Origin: Eubacterium sp.
GTDB taxonomy: Bacteria; Bacillota; Clostridia; Lachnospirales; Lachnospiraceae
Reading direction: 5' to 3'
DNA: 64,000 nt
Assembly: GCA_017433825.1 (NCBI GenBank)
Contig: JAFRGL010000012.1
Coordinates: 111,239-175,238 of the forward strand
Each line of letters begins with the position of its first letter. Positions within the stretch are counted from its first letter, which is position 1. The position numbers and the translations under genes are program-made. The notes beneath the pieces were generated by a model. That model ran no database searches. It saw only the letters and a list, made by a program, of their open reading frames with translations, and had not been told where the DNA came from. Below, one piece after another: positions 25,042 through 34,632 of this stretch.

Positions 25042-26307
25042 ATGGTAGAACTGAGTATGAAATATATCAACGCCTATGACCCGGAGATCGCGCGCGTGCT
25101 GGATCTGGAGCTCACAAGGCAGCGCAACAATATCGAACTGATTGCCTCCGAGAATCTGGTAAGCCCCGAGGTTATGGCGGTTATGGGCTCCGTGCTGACC
25201 AATAAATATGCGGAAGGCTATCCGGGACACCGGTATTACGGCGGCTGCGACTACGTGGATATGGCGGAAAACATCTGTATCGAGCGGGCGAAAATGATTT
25301 TCGATGCCCACTATGCCAATGTGCAGGCCCATTCCGGCTCCCAGGCCAATTACTGTGTCTATCTGGCGCTGTGCCAGCCCGGCGACACGGTGCTGGGTAT
25401 GGATTTGAACCAGGGCGGGCACCTGACCCACGGTTCCAAGGCCAATTTCTCCGGCAGGAACTACAATACCATATCCTACGGCCTGAATCCGGAAACCGGG
25501 CTGATTGATTACGACCAGGTGCGGGACCTGGCACTTAAAAACAAGCCGAAAATGATCATCGCCGGCGCTTCTGCCTATCCGAGGGTAATCGATTTCAAAA
25601 CCTTCGGCGACATTGCCAAGGAAGTCGGCGCGTATCTGATGGTGGATATCGCCCATATCGCAGGCCTGATCGCGGCGGGAGAGCATCCCAGCCCTCTGCC
25701 TTACGCGGATGTGGTGACCATGACCACCCACAAGACCATGCGCGGTCCCAGGGGCGGCATCATCCTTTCCAACGACCCGGTTATTGCGAAGAAGATTGAC
25801 TCCGCCATGTTCCCGGGAACTCAGGGTGGACCTCTGATGCACATCATCGCGGCCAAGGCGGTTGCGCTGGGCGAAGCCCTTCATCCGGCATTCAAGGTCT
25901 ATCAGCACCAGATCGTGAAAAATGCGGCCGCCATGGCAGACACGCTCCTGGAAAGAGGTCTTAAGCTGGTATCCGGCGGTACCGACAACCACCTGATGCT
26001 TGTTGACTTAAAAGATATGAATATCAGCGGCAAGGAACTGGAAATCCGTCTGGATTCCGTACGGATTACCACCAACAAGAATAAAGTGCCGAATGACCCC
26101 AGACCCGCATCCGAGACCAGCGGCCTCCGTCTGGGAAGCCCGGCAGTTACCTCCCGCGGCTTCAAGGAAGACGATATGCGCCTTGTGGGCAATATGATTG
26201 CGGACGCGGTCTTTGATTTCGACGCGAAGCGCAAGGACATCCTGGACAATGTACAGATGCTCTGCGATACGCATCCGATTTATTTAAGTAAATTCAAGGC
26301 AGATTAA
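25042..26307 (+). CDS. glyA: Serine hydroxymethyltransferase
   Basis: 421-residue PLP enzyme that interconverts serine and glycine while charging tetrahydrofolate with a one-carbon unit. Motifs: [11 protein letters not shown] near the N-terminus, [13 protein letters not shown], the SGSQAN segment, and [14 protein letters not shown] with the PLP lysine K231. Length is normal. AAAGGAAG lies before the ATG. The copy appears intact and its own promoter is visible. A cupin gene follows 80 bases later on the same strand. Confidence 0.97.
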   Translation: MVELSMKYINAYDPEIARVLDLELTRQRNNIELIASENLVSPEVMAVMGSVLTNKYAEGYPGHRYYGGCDYVDMAENICIERAKMIFDAHYANVQAHSGSQANYCVYLALCQPGDTVLGMDLNQGGHLTHGSKANFSGRNYNTISYGLNPETGLIDYDQVRDLALKNKPKMIIAGASAYPRVIDFKTFGDIAKEVGAYLMVDIAHIAGLIAAGEHPSPLPYADVVTMTTHKTMRGPRGGIILSNDPVIAKKIDSAMFPGTQGGPLMHIIAAKAVALGEALHPAFKVYQHQIVKNAAAMADTLLERGLKLVSGGTDNHLMLVDLKDMNISGKELEIRLDSVRITTNKNKVPNDPRPASETSGLRLGSPAVTSRGFKEDDMRLVGNMIADAVFDFDAKRKDILDNVQMLCDTHPIYLSKFKAD

Positions 26308-26387
26308 CGGATAGTAATATCGGTCTGTCTGTTAAAACAAAAAAGAACATTTTGCAGGAATAAACATGTATAAGGAGGAGAATGAAA

Positions 26388-27410
26388 ATGGCAGTATCGG
26401 AATTCGGCTATGATTTTGTGCTGGATCTGGAGGACAGGGAAAACAACGGTATTAATTATTTCACCAGGTACAATGTCAACAACGGTGAGCGGGAAGAAGT
26501 GATGAGTGTGGCGCTGGATGCGGAAGGCCCTCACGGCAGGTACAACATGTGCGACACCATTATGTGCAAGATGCCCACCGGCGTGACAGTGGACGAGGCC
26601 TTTAAAATGTGCCACATGCATAATTACGGCTACGAGACCTTCTTCGTGGACAGCGGTCTGATGCATCTGTATGTAGACGGGAAAGTCTGTATGGTAAAGA
26701 CCGGCGACATCATCCAGCTGCAGGCAGGCCAGGTGCATGCGATGGCTTCCGAGGAAGACGTGAAATGGAGGGGCTGGTTCCACGATCTGGATTCCTTCCA
26801 CAACGGCATCCAGGCGGGCAAGGTGGCCGCAAGGCTGGCAAAAATGGGCGTGCCCAGGGATGACCCCGATTTCATGGCCGCCAGAATGGCCACCGGCAAG
26901 GATTTCTACCTGTGCGAGCCGCCGGTATATGAGGAGATTCCGGTGGAAGAGATGATGGCTGTCAGGCATCCGGACCGTCCGCTGGCGCAGTTCGATTTCA
27001 AAGGCTTTTCCATCCGCCAGATCACCAGAAGATGTGAGAATGCAGGTGTTTCCGAGCTTATTCTGTGCCGCATGGAGCCCGGATTCTCCTTCAGCTACGG
27101 CTATCACAAGCTGCGTGAGCAGTATTATGTCAGAACCGGCAAGGTAAAACTGGAGCTTTTCGGCGATGAGTATATCGTAACCGGCGGCAGCATCATCAAC
27201 ATCCCCATCCTGGCGCCCTTTAAGATTACGGCCATTGAGCAAAGCGATGTGTATGACATCAACGGCCAGGCCAACTGGTTCCCGTTCTTCCTCAACCTGG
27301 AATCCATCCGGAAGAAATCCCCCGAAAGACTGGATGATCCGGAGACCATCAAATTCCTGAAAGAACACTTTAACGTGGAGACCGAATCCATCTCCACGGA
27401 TCTTAAGTAA
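26388..27410 (+). CDS. Cupin-domain protein (probable bicupin)
   Basis: 340 residues with two cupin-like stretches. The first (about 60-130) has HNYGYETFFV...LMHLYVDGKVCMVKTGDIIQL and a HAM segment. The second (about 200-285) has YHKLREQYYVRTGKVKLELFGDEYIVTGGSIINIP. Cupins bind a metal and act as dioxygenases, isomerases or sensors; which applies here cannot be read. AAGGAGG at 26372-26378 is 9 bases from the ATG at 26388 and only 3 from that at 26382, so 26388 is preferred. Not close to any family that I can name. Confidence 0.75.
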   Translation: MAVSEFGYDFVLDLEDRENNGINYFTRYNVNNGEREEVMSVALDAEGPHGRYNMCDTIMCKMPTGVTVDEAFKMCHMHNYGYETFFVDSGLMHLYVDGKVCMVKTGDIIQLQAGQVHAMASEEDVKWRGWFHDLDSFHNGIQAGKVAARLAKMGVPRDDPDFMAARMATGKDFYLCEPPVYEEIPVEEMMAVRHPDRPLAQFDFKGFSIRQITRRCENAGVSELILCRMEPGFSFSYGYHKLREQYYVRTGKVKLELFGDEYIVTGGSIINIPILAPFKITAIEQSDVYDINGQANWFPFFLNLESIRKKSPERLDDPETIKFLKEHFNVETESISTDLK

Positions 27411-27429
27411 AAAAAGAAACAGACAGCAA

Positions 27430-27529
27430 GAGCCTGTATAAATCCTGAAGGGGACTCCACAGCCCCGGCACCTCTGCGATTCGTGAACAAAGTGAGCGAG
27501 AGCGGTCCCCTGGGGATTTATACAGGCTC
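27430..27529. repeat. 100-base imperfect inverted-repeat element (MITE/REP-like)
   Basis: Arms GAGCCTGTATAAATCC (27430-27445) and its exact complement (27514-27529). A second 7-bp block, AGGGGAC/GTCCCCT, is offset by small bulges. The 50-base centre has GC-rich sequence with further short self-complementary stretches. It sits in the gap between the convergent cupin and pot genes, where it could also act as a two-way terminator. It has no T run of useful length. Confidence 0.6.
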
Positions 27530-27558
27530 AATGCTGTAATAAATCTTTTCGTATTGAC

Positions 27559-29088
27559 TTATTCCTCCCGGACTCGGGCCGTGAAACGGCCGGTTTTGTT
27601 CCGGGAGGTTTTCTTTTTGCTGCGGATGAGGAAGACCGCCAGGATGACAACCACCACTGCCGCAATTATCCAGGCCCAGGCCGGGATATCCGCGATATTG
27701 TAGCAGCGGACCTTAATCCACATCTGGTTGGCAGCTTCATTGGCCTCCGGTCCGAAATATACCATGATGCAGGCCCGGTCCAGTACCTCCTCCGGGGGAT
27801 ACTGGGAAAACATCTGGCGCCTGAGCTGGTCTTCCGGGACAGTCAGGACGAAGTCCTCCGCCTCTTCCTCATCCTCCGTGAAGAAGTGGGCGAGAGAGTA
27901 GTCCACGGTATCTTCCTCGTCTTCCTCCGCACCATAGCACCAGTCGGCATATTCGAAAATCCTGCCGTCCTCCGCGCCTGCGATAACGGAGGTATATCCC
28001 ACATAATACATGTTTCGGATGACGTTGTCCGGGCGGGAAATGAAGTTGATGAAGGCCTCTGCGGCTTGCTGCTTTTCCTCATCGCCGTCAATGCCGGCTT
28101 TCAGCATGACCCAGCCGTCGAAATAAATGTTGGTAACTTCCTCCGGAACGGCATATTCCAGATAATAATCCACCTCGTCGGCCAGATCCAGGATGAATAC
28201 ACCGTCGCCGGACCACTGGAAGTTGGCGGCAACCTTCCCGGAAACCATGTCCGATATGCCGGAGTCCGTTTCAAAGGAATACAGGTTGTCCTTGATGGAC
28301 TGCAGGTATTCCTGGACTTCGTTCATGACCTCCGGCGAGGTATCGTTCATTTCTTCCAGCAGTCTTTCATGGTAATCCTCTGCATTCCGGAAGTCTTCCG
28401 AGAGCAGAAGGTCGGATTTCAGCGCACCTAAAGCGGCGAAATACGTATCCCTGACATTATCCTTGACGGTGATCTGCCGGTGCAGCCCTTCCTTCTCAAA
28501 AAGATGCCAGGAGGAGGCTTCCTCGCGGGTGACGATTTCCGGGTTGTAGACAAAGCCCGTAACGCCCCACATGTAGCCTGCGGCGTATTTATCCCAGTAT
28601 TCCCCGCCTATTTCATGGGTTTCGAAAATATCGCGGATAAAGGGGGAAACGCCGTTGATGTAATAGTTTAATTCATTGTCCTCATCGAAGAATCCTTCAC
28701 TTAAGGGAACGGCCTTATCCTCGGCAATGAGCTTCATGATCATGTATTCCGAGGGGCAGACCAGGTCGAATACATCTCCCAGGGTCAGCATGTTGTACAG
28801 GTCTTCATTGGTGCCGAAGGTGGAATATTCCACCCGCACCTTCTGCCCGTATTCCTCGTAATACCATTCTTCGAAATCCTCAACAAGCGGGTTTTCGCCG
28901 AAGATATCCCCGCTTTCCAGGTCAATAACCTCGTCGTCTTCCCAGCCGCCTTCGTCGATATACTCCTCCCAGTTGGCAACCCTTAAGACGATTTCTCCGT
29001 CATCCGCCGCGGCGGGGACCGCCGGAAAGCAGGAAAGCGCCAGCATGCCGGCCAGGATTCCGCAGAAAAGAGTTTTGCGCTTTTTCAT
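27559..29088 (-). CDS. potD: Polyamine-type ABC transporter substrate-binding protein, membrane-anchored at both ends
   Basis: 509 residues. Signal peptide (MKKRKTLFCGILAGMLALSC), then a PotD/PotF-type binding domain (LRVANWEEYID, VEYSTFGTNEDLYNML, PSEYMIMKL). It ends with a C-terminal transmembrane helix (AWAWIIAAVVVVILAVFLI) and a basic tail. PotD proteins are normally about 350 residues with no C-terminal helix, so this is a tethered, longer form. AGGAGG precedes ATG 29088, which overlaps the permease stop by ATGA. Last gene of the operon. Spermidine or putrescine is the usual ligand; not proven here. Confidence 0.9.
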   Translation of the reverse strand: MKKRKTLFCGILAGMLALSCFPAVPAAADDGEIVLRVANWEEYIDEGGWEDDEVIDLESGDIFGENPLVEDFEEWYYEEYGQKVRVEYSTFGTNEDLYNMLTLGDVFDLVCPSEYMIMKLIAEDKAVPLSEGFFDEDNELNYYINGVSPFIRDIFETHEIGGEYWDKYAAGYMWGVTGFVYNPEIVTREEASSWHLFEKEGLHRQITVKDNVRDTYFAALGALKSDLLLSEDFRNAEDYHERLLEEMNDTSPEVMNEVQEYLQSIKDNLYSFETDSGISDMVSGKVAANFQWSGDGVFILDLADEVDYYLEYAVPEEVTNIYFDGWVMLKAGIDGDEEKQQAAEAFINFISRPDNVIRNMYYVGYTSVIAGAEDGRIFEYADWCYGAEEDEEDTVDYSLAHFFTEDEEEAEDFVLTVPEDQLRRQMFSQYPPEEVLDRACIMVYFGPEANEAANQMWIKVRCYNIADIPAWAWIIAAVVVVILAVFLIRSKKKTSRNKTGRFTARVREE

Positions 29089-29903
29089 CCGTTCCTCCTT
29101 TGCTGCCGGGCGGGAGATTTTTTTGCTGCCCGCACATTCATGGCGATGACAATGACCAGGACGATGACAAAGATAAGCGTGGACAGGGCCCACAGGGCGG
29201 TTTTGATTTCCGTATGGGTGCCCTTGGTTGCATTTACCACGTAGGTGCTGATGGTGTCAAATGTCGCCGGCTTGGTGTAGGTGGCGATGAAATAATCATC
29301 CAGGGACAGGGTTATGGCCAGCATGAAACCGGATACAATGCCGGAAAACAGCTGGGGGATAATAACCTTGAACAGCGCGCTCTTCGGTGTGGCGCCTAAA
29401 TCCAGGGCCGCCTCATACAGGCTGGGGTCCATCTGCTTCAGCTTCGGGATAACCGACAGATAGACGAAAGGCGCGGACAGCGTCACATGCCCCAGTACCA
29501 GGGGGATGTAGGTGTCCTTGCCGATACCCAGTACAACCACCAGCAGGATGCATAAGGAGAAGCCTGTCACCACGTCCGCGTTGATGACGGGAATCTGGTT
29601 CACCGAGGAGAAAAATCTGGTGGTCCTTCTTCTGGAGTAGAAAAACCCGATGGCGCCTAAGGTACCCAGGACCGTGGCAATGGCGGAGGACAGCAATGCC
29701 AGCACCACCGTGCCCACGATCATATCCTGCATTTCCGGCGTGGTGAACAGAGTGATATAGTTCTTAAAGGAAAAGCCGGAAAAGCTGCCGATGATGGAAG
29801 CATCGGTAAAGCTGTAAAAGGCCAGCAGCAGGATGGGGATGTATAAAAACAGCAGGATGACGATGATGAAAATCAGCCGTCCGGGTCTGATCTTTCCTGT
29901 CAT
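29085..29903 (-). CDS. potC: Polyamine-type ABC permease, PotC family
   Basis: 272-residue membrane protein with about six helices and the binding-protein-dependent permease loop (EAALDLGATPKSALFKVIIPQL) that docks on the ATPase. It overlaps both neighbours by 4 bases (ATGA), so the permeases and binding protein are translated together. Confidence 0.93.
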   Translation of the reverse strand: MTGKIRPGRLIFIIVILLFLYIPILLLAFYSFTDASIIGSFSGFSFKNYITLFTTPEMQDMIVGTVVLALLSSAIATVLGTLGAIGFFYSRRRTTRFFSSVNQIPVINADVVTGFSLCILLVVVLGIGKDTYIPLVLGHVTLSAPFVYLSVIPKLKQMDPSLYEAALDLGATPKSALFKVIIPQLFSGIVSGFMLAITLSLDDYFIATYTKPATFDTISTYVVNATKGTHTEIKTALWALSTLIFVIVLVIVIAMNVRAAKKSPARQQRRNG

Positions 29904-30685
29904 AACAGTGTACCTCCCCGGACATTTTCTTCACTGCTGCGGTCGGTGAGCAGGGTGAACAGGCAGATGATGCCTAAAAGTATCAGGGATATCATCGAAC
30001 CGCCGTGCCAGTTGTATGCGTTGAAATAACTGCCGATCAGGCTGCCCATGATGTAGGTGCTGTTGTACAGCATATCCAGCACCACGTAGTTGGTCATGGC
30101 CGGCAGGAATACCATCATGACGCCGCTCATGACGCCCGGCATGGAAAGCGGGAGGGTGACCTTAAGGAAGGTGCGGGCGTTGTTGGCGCCCAGATCCTTT
30201 GCCGCCTCCACCAGGGACGAATCCATCCGCGTCAGCACATTGTAGATGGGCAGAATCATGAAGGGCAGGAAATCATAGGTCATGCCCAGTACCGAATTCA
30301 GGAAGGGGTAGAAGGCCAGGTTGCCTTCGATCAGGGTCAGCACTTCCTTTAATGCGGTAATACGCAGGGAAAAGTTTATCCACATGGGCATGATGAACAG
30401 CATGATAATGACGCTTTTGGTCTTCAGGCGGCTGTTGGCCAGGAAATACGCCGTCGGATAGGCGATGAGCAGGCAGACAACCGTGGTGACAAAGGCCAGG
30501 GCGAAGCTGTAGAACAGGGTGCCCAGTGTATTTGCGTCGGTGAAAAATCCGGTCAGGTTGCGGAAGGTAAACTGTCCGGAACCGTTGGTAAAAGCATAGT
30601 AGAAGAGCACCACCAGGGGGGCTGCCACGAAGAGCAGCAGGAATATCCCGTAGGGAATGCCCAGTGCTTTTCTTGAAAATCTCAT
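29900..30685 (-). CDS. potB: Polyamine-type ABC permease, PotB family
   Basis: 261-residue membrane protein, about six helices, with the EAA-type loop EAAKDLGANNARTFLKVTLPLSM. Starts 17 bases after the ATPase gene and overlaps potC by 4 bases. It forms the heteromeric channel with PotC. Confidence 0.93.
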   Translation of the reverse strand: MRFSRKALGIPYGIFLLLFVAAPLVVLFYYAFTNGSGQFTFRNLTGFFTDANTLGTLFYSFALAFVTTVVCLLIAYPTAYFLANSRLKTKSVIIMLFIMPMWINFSLRITALKEVLTLIEGNLAFYPFLNSVLGMTYDFLPFMILPIYNVLTRMDSSLVEAAKDLGANNARTFLKVTLPLSMPGVMSGVMMVFLPAMTNYVVLDMLYNSTYIMGSLIGSYFNAYNWHGGSMISLILLGIICLFTLLTDRSSEENVRGGTLL

Positions 30686-30702
30686 TTCTCCTGAGCTCCT
30701 TC

Positions 30703-32142
30703 CTATCGTTTTACGGAAAACTTCATTTTATCCGGGGGAAGAATCAGGCCGACCCAGTCGCCCATGTTCCAGAGGTATTCGTCGTCCACGATGAAGTCCT
30801 GGCCGATGTCGGTGCTGATGACATAGCTGTAATGGTCGCCCTTGTAAATCAGGCTGGTGATTTCACCCTGCACCAGGCTCTCTTCAGCGTTGTCGGTCAT
30901 CTCGATATCCCTGGGTTCGATGGCGGCTACAATGCGCACCTTCGCCGGATCGATAACCTCGCCGTTCGAACCGATAAGGGTTCCGGCGGAATTACGGGAG
31001 CTTCCCTTAATGATTTTCGCAAGATCCGCATCCAGCAAATGTCCGTTGAACTCCAGACGGTGTTCTCTGTTCATATCCACGTTGAAATAATTGGTGTGGT
31101 CTTCCGCCAGCATGATGTGGATTTCATCCGGATCAACCGTAAGGCCTACGGATGCGCCGATGGCCGGGGTTTTGATGTTCTGGATAACCCATTCATATCT
31201 GCCGGATTCCACCGTGATTTCATAATGCATGCCCTTGAAGACGATATCCGATACGGTGCCGCGGACGGTACCCTTTGAAGGTTCGGTAATGATGATGTCC
31301 TCCGGCCGCACCACGCCGGTAATGCGGGTGCCCTCCGGATAGTCGTCCACCACGTCGAAGACGCCGCCGGCAAAACGGGCCTTTAAATGCCCGGTCATGA
31401 TGCCGTTGAAAATATTGCTCTCGCCGATGAAGTCCGCCACAAAGGAGTTTTTCGGTTCGTTGTAAATATCCTCCGGCGTGCCGATCTGCTGGATTTTGCC
31501 GTCATTCATGACCACGATTTTGTCCGACATGGTCAGGGCTTCCTCCTGGTCGTGGGTGACGTAGATGAAGGTGATGCCCAGCTCTTTGTGCATGTTTTTA
31601 AGCTCCAGCTGCATCTCCTTGCGCATCTTCAGGTCCAGGGCGCCTAAGGGCTCGTCCAGAAGCAGGATTTCCGGCTCGTTGACCAGGGCCCTGGCAATGG
31701 CGATACGCTGCTGCTGGCCGCCGGAAAGAGTGGAAACGCTTCTTTCCTCGAAGCCCTCCAGGTCCACCAGCTCCAGCACTTCACCTACTTTTTTGTCTAT
31801 AACGTCCCGGGGCGTCTTTTTCTGCTTCAGACCGAAAGCTATGTTCTCGTAAACGTTCATATGGGGAAAGAGGGCATAGCGCTGGAAGACGGTATTGACC
31901 GGGCGCAGATGCGGGGGCAGAGGGGAGATATCCTTGCCGTTTAACAGAATCTGGCCTTCCGTGGGCTGCTCAAAGCCCGCGATCATCCGCAGTGTAGTCG
32001 TCTTGCCGCAGCCGGAAGGTCCCAGGAAGGTGACAAATTCGCCCCTTTTGACTTCCAGGTTCAGGTCGGAGACCGCCGCAAAATTGTCATTGAAAATCTT
32101 GGTAATGGATTTCAGTTCGATAATGTTTTCGTTGTTTTCCAT
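30703..32142 (-). CDS. potA: Polyamine-type ABC ATPase with extended C-terminus
   Basis: 479 residues. The N-terminal 240 are a complete ABC ATPase: Walker [10 protein letters not shown], signature LSGGQQQR, Walker B ILLLDEP, H-loop THDQEEA. Typical PotA has about 350-380 residues with one TOBE region. Here two similar TOBE-like segments follow each other (about 295-345 and 420-475; compare [17 protein letters not shown] with [17 protein letters not shown]), which explains the extra length. The regulatory domain thus seems duplicated. Lies 17 bases after the XRE-cupin regulator and is probably transcribed with it. Confidence 0.93.
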   Translation of the reverse strand: MENNENIIELKSITKIFNDNFAAVSDLNLEVKRGEFVTFLGPSGCGKTTTLRMIAGFEQPTEGQILLNGKDISPLPPHLRPVNTVFQRYALFPHMNVYENIAFGLKQKKTPRDVIDKKVGEVLELVDLEGFEERSVSTLSGGQQQRIAIARALVNEPEILLLDEPLGALDLKMRKEMQLELKNMHKELGITFIYVTHDQEEALTMSDKIVVMNDGKIQQIGTPEDIYNEPKNSFVADFIGESNIFNGIMTGHLKARFAGGVFDVVDDYPEGTRITGVVRPEDIIITEPSKGTVRGTVSDIVFKGMHYEITVESGRYEWVIQNIKTPAIGASVGLTVDPDEIHIMLAEDHTNYFNVDMNREHRLEFNGHLLDADLAKIIKGSSRNSAGTLIGSNGEVIDPAKVRIVAAIEPRDIEMTDNAEESLVQGEITSLIYKGDHYSYVISTDIGQDFIVDDEYLWNMGDWVGLILPPDKMKFSVKR

Positions 32143-32159
32143 GTTCTCCTCCTGAATTA

Positions 32160-32717
32160 TCAGAAACTGGGGGGCGTGCTGATCCAGATGAATTCAGCTT
32201 TCCGGCCCGTGGGGTTTTCTATTCTGTGGTTCTTGCGCGCTTCATAATAGAAGCTTTCGCCGGCTTTCGCTTTGAAAATGCGTTCACCATAGTCTATCTG
32301 TACAGTGCCGGACAGCACATAGCCGAATTCTTCACCTTCGTGGGGCGCGTCGCTTTCCAGCTTTCCGTGGGGGGCCAGCGTAACAAGCACAGGCTCCATT
32401 TTCCGGCCCTGGGCGGAAGGGATAATCCACTGGATGCGGTTTCCTTCTTCATCCGTTTTCTCGAAATAATCCTCCGTATGGCTTACGATTTCTTCGCTGC
32501 CGGAGTCGAGGAAGAATTCCGAAGGTGTGGTGCCCAGGCATTCGATAAGGTCGAACAGGGTGACGACGGAAGGGGATACCTGGCCGTTTTCCAGCTGGGA
32601 GATGAAGCCCTTCGTCAGCTCCGTCCTGTCCGCCAGTTCCTGCTGCGTCAGTTCATTCTGTTTTCTGAGTTCTTTGATTTTATTGCCGATAAGGCGGTTG
32701 GCTGTTTCTGCATCCAT
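32160..32717 (-). CDS. XRE-family regulator with C-terminal cupin domain (PuuR-like)
   Basis: 185 residues. Helix-turn-helix at about 10-65 ([28 protein letters not shown]) and a cupin at about 110-180 ([21 protein letters not shown]). This form represses polyamine and amino-acid genes and reads a small ligand in the cupin. It is the first gene of the pot operon. An inverted repeat around its own promoter (32749-32799) suggests autorepression, lifted or strengthened by polyamine. Ligand inferred from operon content. Confidence 0.93.
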   Translation of the reverse strand: MDAETANRLIGNKIKELRKQNELTQQELADRTELTKGFISQLENGQVSPSVVTLFDLIECLGTTPSEFFLDSGSEEIVSHTEDYFEKTDEEGNRIQWIIPSAQGRKMEPVLVTLAPHGKLESDAPHEGEEFGYVLSGTVQIDYGERIFKAKAGESFYYEARKNHRIENPTGRKAEFIWISTPPSF

Positions 32718-32748
32718 TTTCCTTAAATTCCTGCCTATTCTAAACTAA

Positions 32749-32807
32749 AAGTTTATTTATAACAAACCAATACAGGCATATTATACTTATAATAAACTTA
32801 AAGTCAA
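32749..32807 (-). promoter_or_regulatory. Promoter and inverted-repeat operator of the regulator-pot operon
   Basis: On the minus strand: TTGACT (32807-32802), 16-base spacer, TATAAT (32785-32780). Inverted arms AAGTTTATTTATAA (32749-32762) and TTATAATAAACTT (32787-32799) differ by one base. One lies inside the spacer and the other downstream of -10, a layout suited to repression by the XRE protein. Confidence 0.65.
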
Positions 32808-32883
32808 GTATAAATGAACAAACGGCCAGCGGATTTTACGCTGCTTTTCTGAACTTCCGGTTATTTTCCGCCTGCCGTTTAAG

Positions 32884-32912
32884 TTGACCCGGGAAAAATA
32901 ATATTGTATACT
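32884..32912 (+). promoter_or_regulatory. Promoter for the suf pair
   Basis: TTGACC 32884-32889, 17-base spacer, TATACT 32907-32912. Confidence 0.65.
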
Positions 32913-32962
32913 ATAATGACTGTTTAAAAACAGTACGACTATATGAAAAAGAGGCGGTTAGA

Positions 32963-33700
32963 ATGCTTGAACTGAAAGACGTAACCTACACCGTAAGGGA
33001 AAACGGTGAGGATATAAACATCATCGATCATCTGAACCTGACCATCGGCGACGGTAAATTCGTGGTTATTACCGGCCCGAACGGCGGCGGCAAGTCCACA
33101 CTTGCCAAAATCATCATGGGCGTAAACCCCGTAAACGGCGGGCGGATTTATCTGGACGGCCAGGATATTACCTATTTGTCCATTACCGACCGGGCGAAGG
33201 CGGGCATCAGCTTTGCCTTCCAGAAGCCGGTTGTCTTTAAGGGCATCCGGGTGGTGGATATCTTAAAGATTGCCAGCGGACGCAGGATTTCCATCAGCGA
33301 GGCCTGCGAATACCTGTCCAAGGTAGGCCTTTGCGCAAAAGACTATATCAACCGGGAACTGAACGATTCCCTGTCCGGCGGCGAGCTGAAGAGGATTGAA
33401 ATCGCCACGGTTCTGGCCAGGGGCACCAGGTTTTCCATATTCGACGAGCCGGAAGCAGGCATCGACCTGTGGAGCTTCGGCAACCTGATCCAGGTATTTG
33501 AGAATATCCGCAACACGGTGGACGGTACGGTCCTAATTATTTCCCATCAGGAAAGAATCCTGAATATTGCGGATGAGATTGTGGTCATCGAAGACGGAAA
33601 AGTGGCAAAGCAGGGCAAAAGGGATGAGATCCTGCCTGAGCTTATCGGCACCGCATCCGCCATGAACAATGCCTGCAGCATACTGACGAAGGAGGCATAA
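32963..33700 (+). CDS. sufC: SufC-type Fe-S assembly ATPase
   Basis: 245-residue soluble ABC ATPase. Walker A GPNGGGKST, signature SLSGGELKR, Walker B SIFDEPEAGID (the SufC variant with DEPxxGID), and IISHQERIL. It has no membrane partner; the next gene, 2 bases on, is a SufB/D scaffold. SufC powers opening of the scaffold during Fe-S cluster assembly. No sufS, sufU or sufD gene is adjacent. Confidence 0.92.
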   Translation: MLELKDVTYTVRENGEDINIIDHLNLTIGDGKFVVITGPNGGGKSTLAKIIMGVNPVNGGRIYLDGQDITYLSITDRAKAGISFAFQKPVVFKGIRVVDILKIASGRRISISEACEYLSKVGLCAKDYINRELNDSLSGGELKRIEIATVLARGTRFSIFDEPEAGIDLWSFGNLIQVFENIRNTVDGTVLIISHQERILNIADEIVVIEDGKVAKQGKRDEILPELIGTASAMNNACSILTKEA

Positions 33701-33702
33701 CA

Positions 33703-34629
33703 ATGCAGAAACTGGATGAAATACAGAAAAGGCTTATCCTTGAAGTAGCCGATTTGCATACCATGCCGGAAGGCGCGTACAATATCCGCTCCAACGGAAA
33801 GTCGGTGGACAGGAACACCACCGCGAACATCGATATTATTTCCAAGGAAGACGGCTCCGGCATCGACATTAAGATCAAAGACGGCACGAAGAACGAAAGC
33901 GTACATATCCCCGTGGTATTAAGCGAAAGCGGCCTGAAGGAGACGGTGTACAATGATTTCTTCGTGGGCGACGACTGCGACGTTACCATCGTGGCAGGCT
34001 GCGGCATCAACAACTGCGGCATCGGGGATTCCGAACACGACGGCATCCACCGCTTCTACATCGGGAAGAATTCCAAAGTGCGCTACGCCGAAAAGCATTA
34101 CGGCGAAGGCGACGGAAGGGGCAAGAGGATCCTGAACCCGGTTACGGAAGTATACCAGCAGGAAGGCAGCTATATGGAGATGGAGATGGTGCAGATCAAG
34201 GGCGTGGATTCCACGGTCCGCATCACGAAAGCCGAGCTTGCCGAAGGCGCCACGCTTATCGTACATGAGCGTCTGATGACCCACGGCGCGCAGAAGGCAA
34301 CCAGCACCTACGAGGTGGCCTTAAACGGTGAAAATTCCGCCACGGACGTTATTTCCCGTTCTGTGGCCAGGGATGACTCCGAGCAGATCTTCGAGGCGGC
34401 CATCATGGGCAATACCGTCTGCCACGGACATGCGGAGTGTGACGCCATCATCATGGACCATGCCAGGGTGGTGGCCGTTCCGAAGCTGGACGCGTCCAAT
34501 GTGGATGCTTCCCTGATTCACGAAGCGGCCATCGGCAAAATTGCGGGCGACCAGCTGAACAAGCTGATGAGCCTGGGGCTTACGGAAAAAGAAGCGGAAG
34601 AACAGATTATCAGCGGATTCCTGAGATAA
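33703..34629 (+). CDS. sufB: Short SufB/SufD-type Fe-S scaffold
   Basis: 308 residues of the SufBD beta-helix core with a C-terminal helical part (VDASLIHEAAIGKIAGDQLNKLMSLGL, the classic SufB/D tail). It is about 190 residues shorter than ordinary SufB. Cysteines in CDVTIVAGCGINNC and in CHGHAEC are candidate cluster ligands. The two-gene sufCB layout matches the minimal, possibly ancestral, SUF-like system found in archaea and anaerobic Bacillota. The cysteine desulfurase must come from elsewhere, or sulfide may be used directly. AAGGAGG lies before the ATG. Confidence 0.9.
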   Translation: MQKLDEIQKRLILEVADLHTMPEGAYNIRSNGKSVDRNTTANIDIISKEDGSGIDIKIKDGTKNESVHIPVVLSESGLKETVYNDFFVGDDCDVTIVAGCGINNCGIGDSEHDGIHRFYIGKNSKVRYAEKHYGEGDGRGKRILNPVTEVYQQEGSYMEMEMVQIKGVDSTVRITKAELAEGATLIVHERLMTHGAQKATSTYEVALNGENSATDVISRSVARDDSEQIFEAAIMGNTVCHGHAECDAIIMDHARVVAVPKLDASNVDASLIHEAAIGKIAGDQLNKLMSLGLTEKEAEEQIISGFLR

Positions 34630-34632
34630 GAA

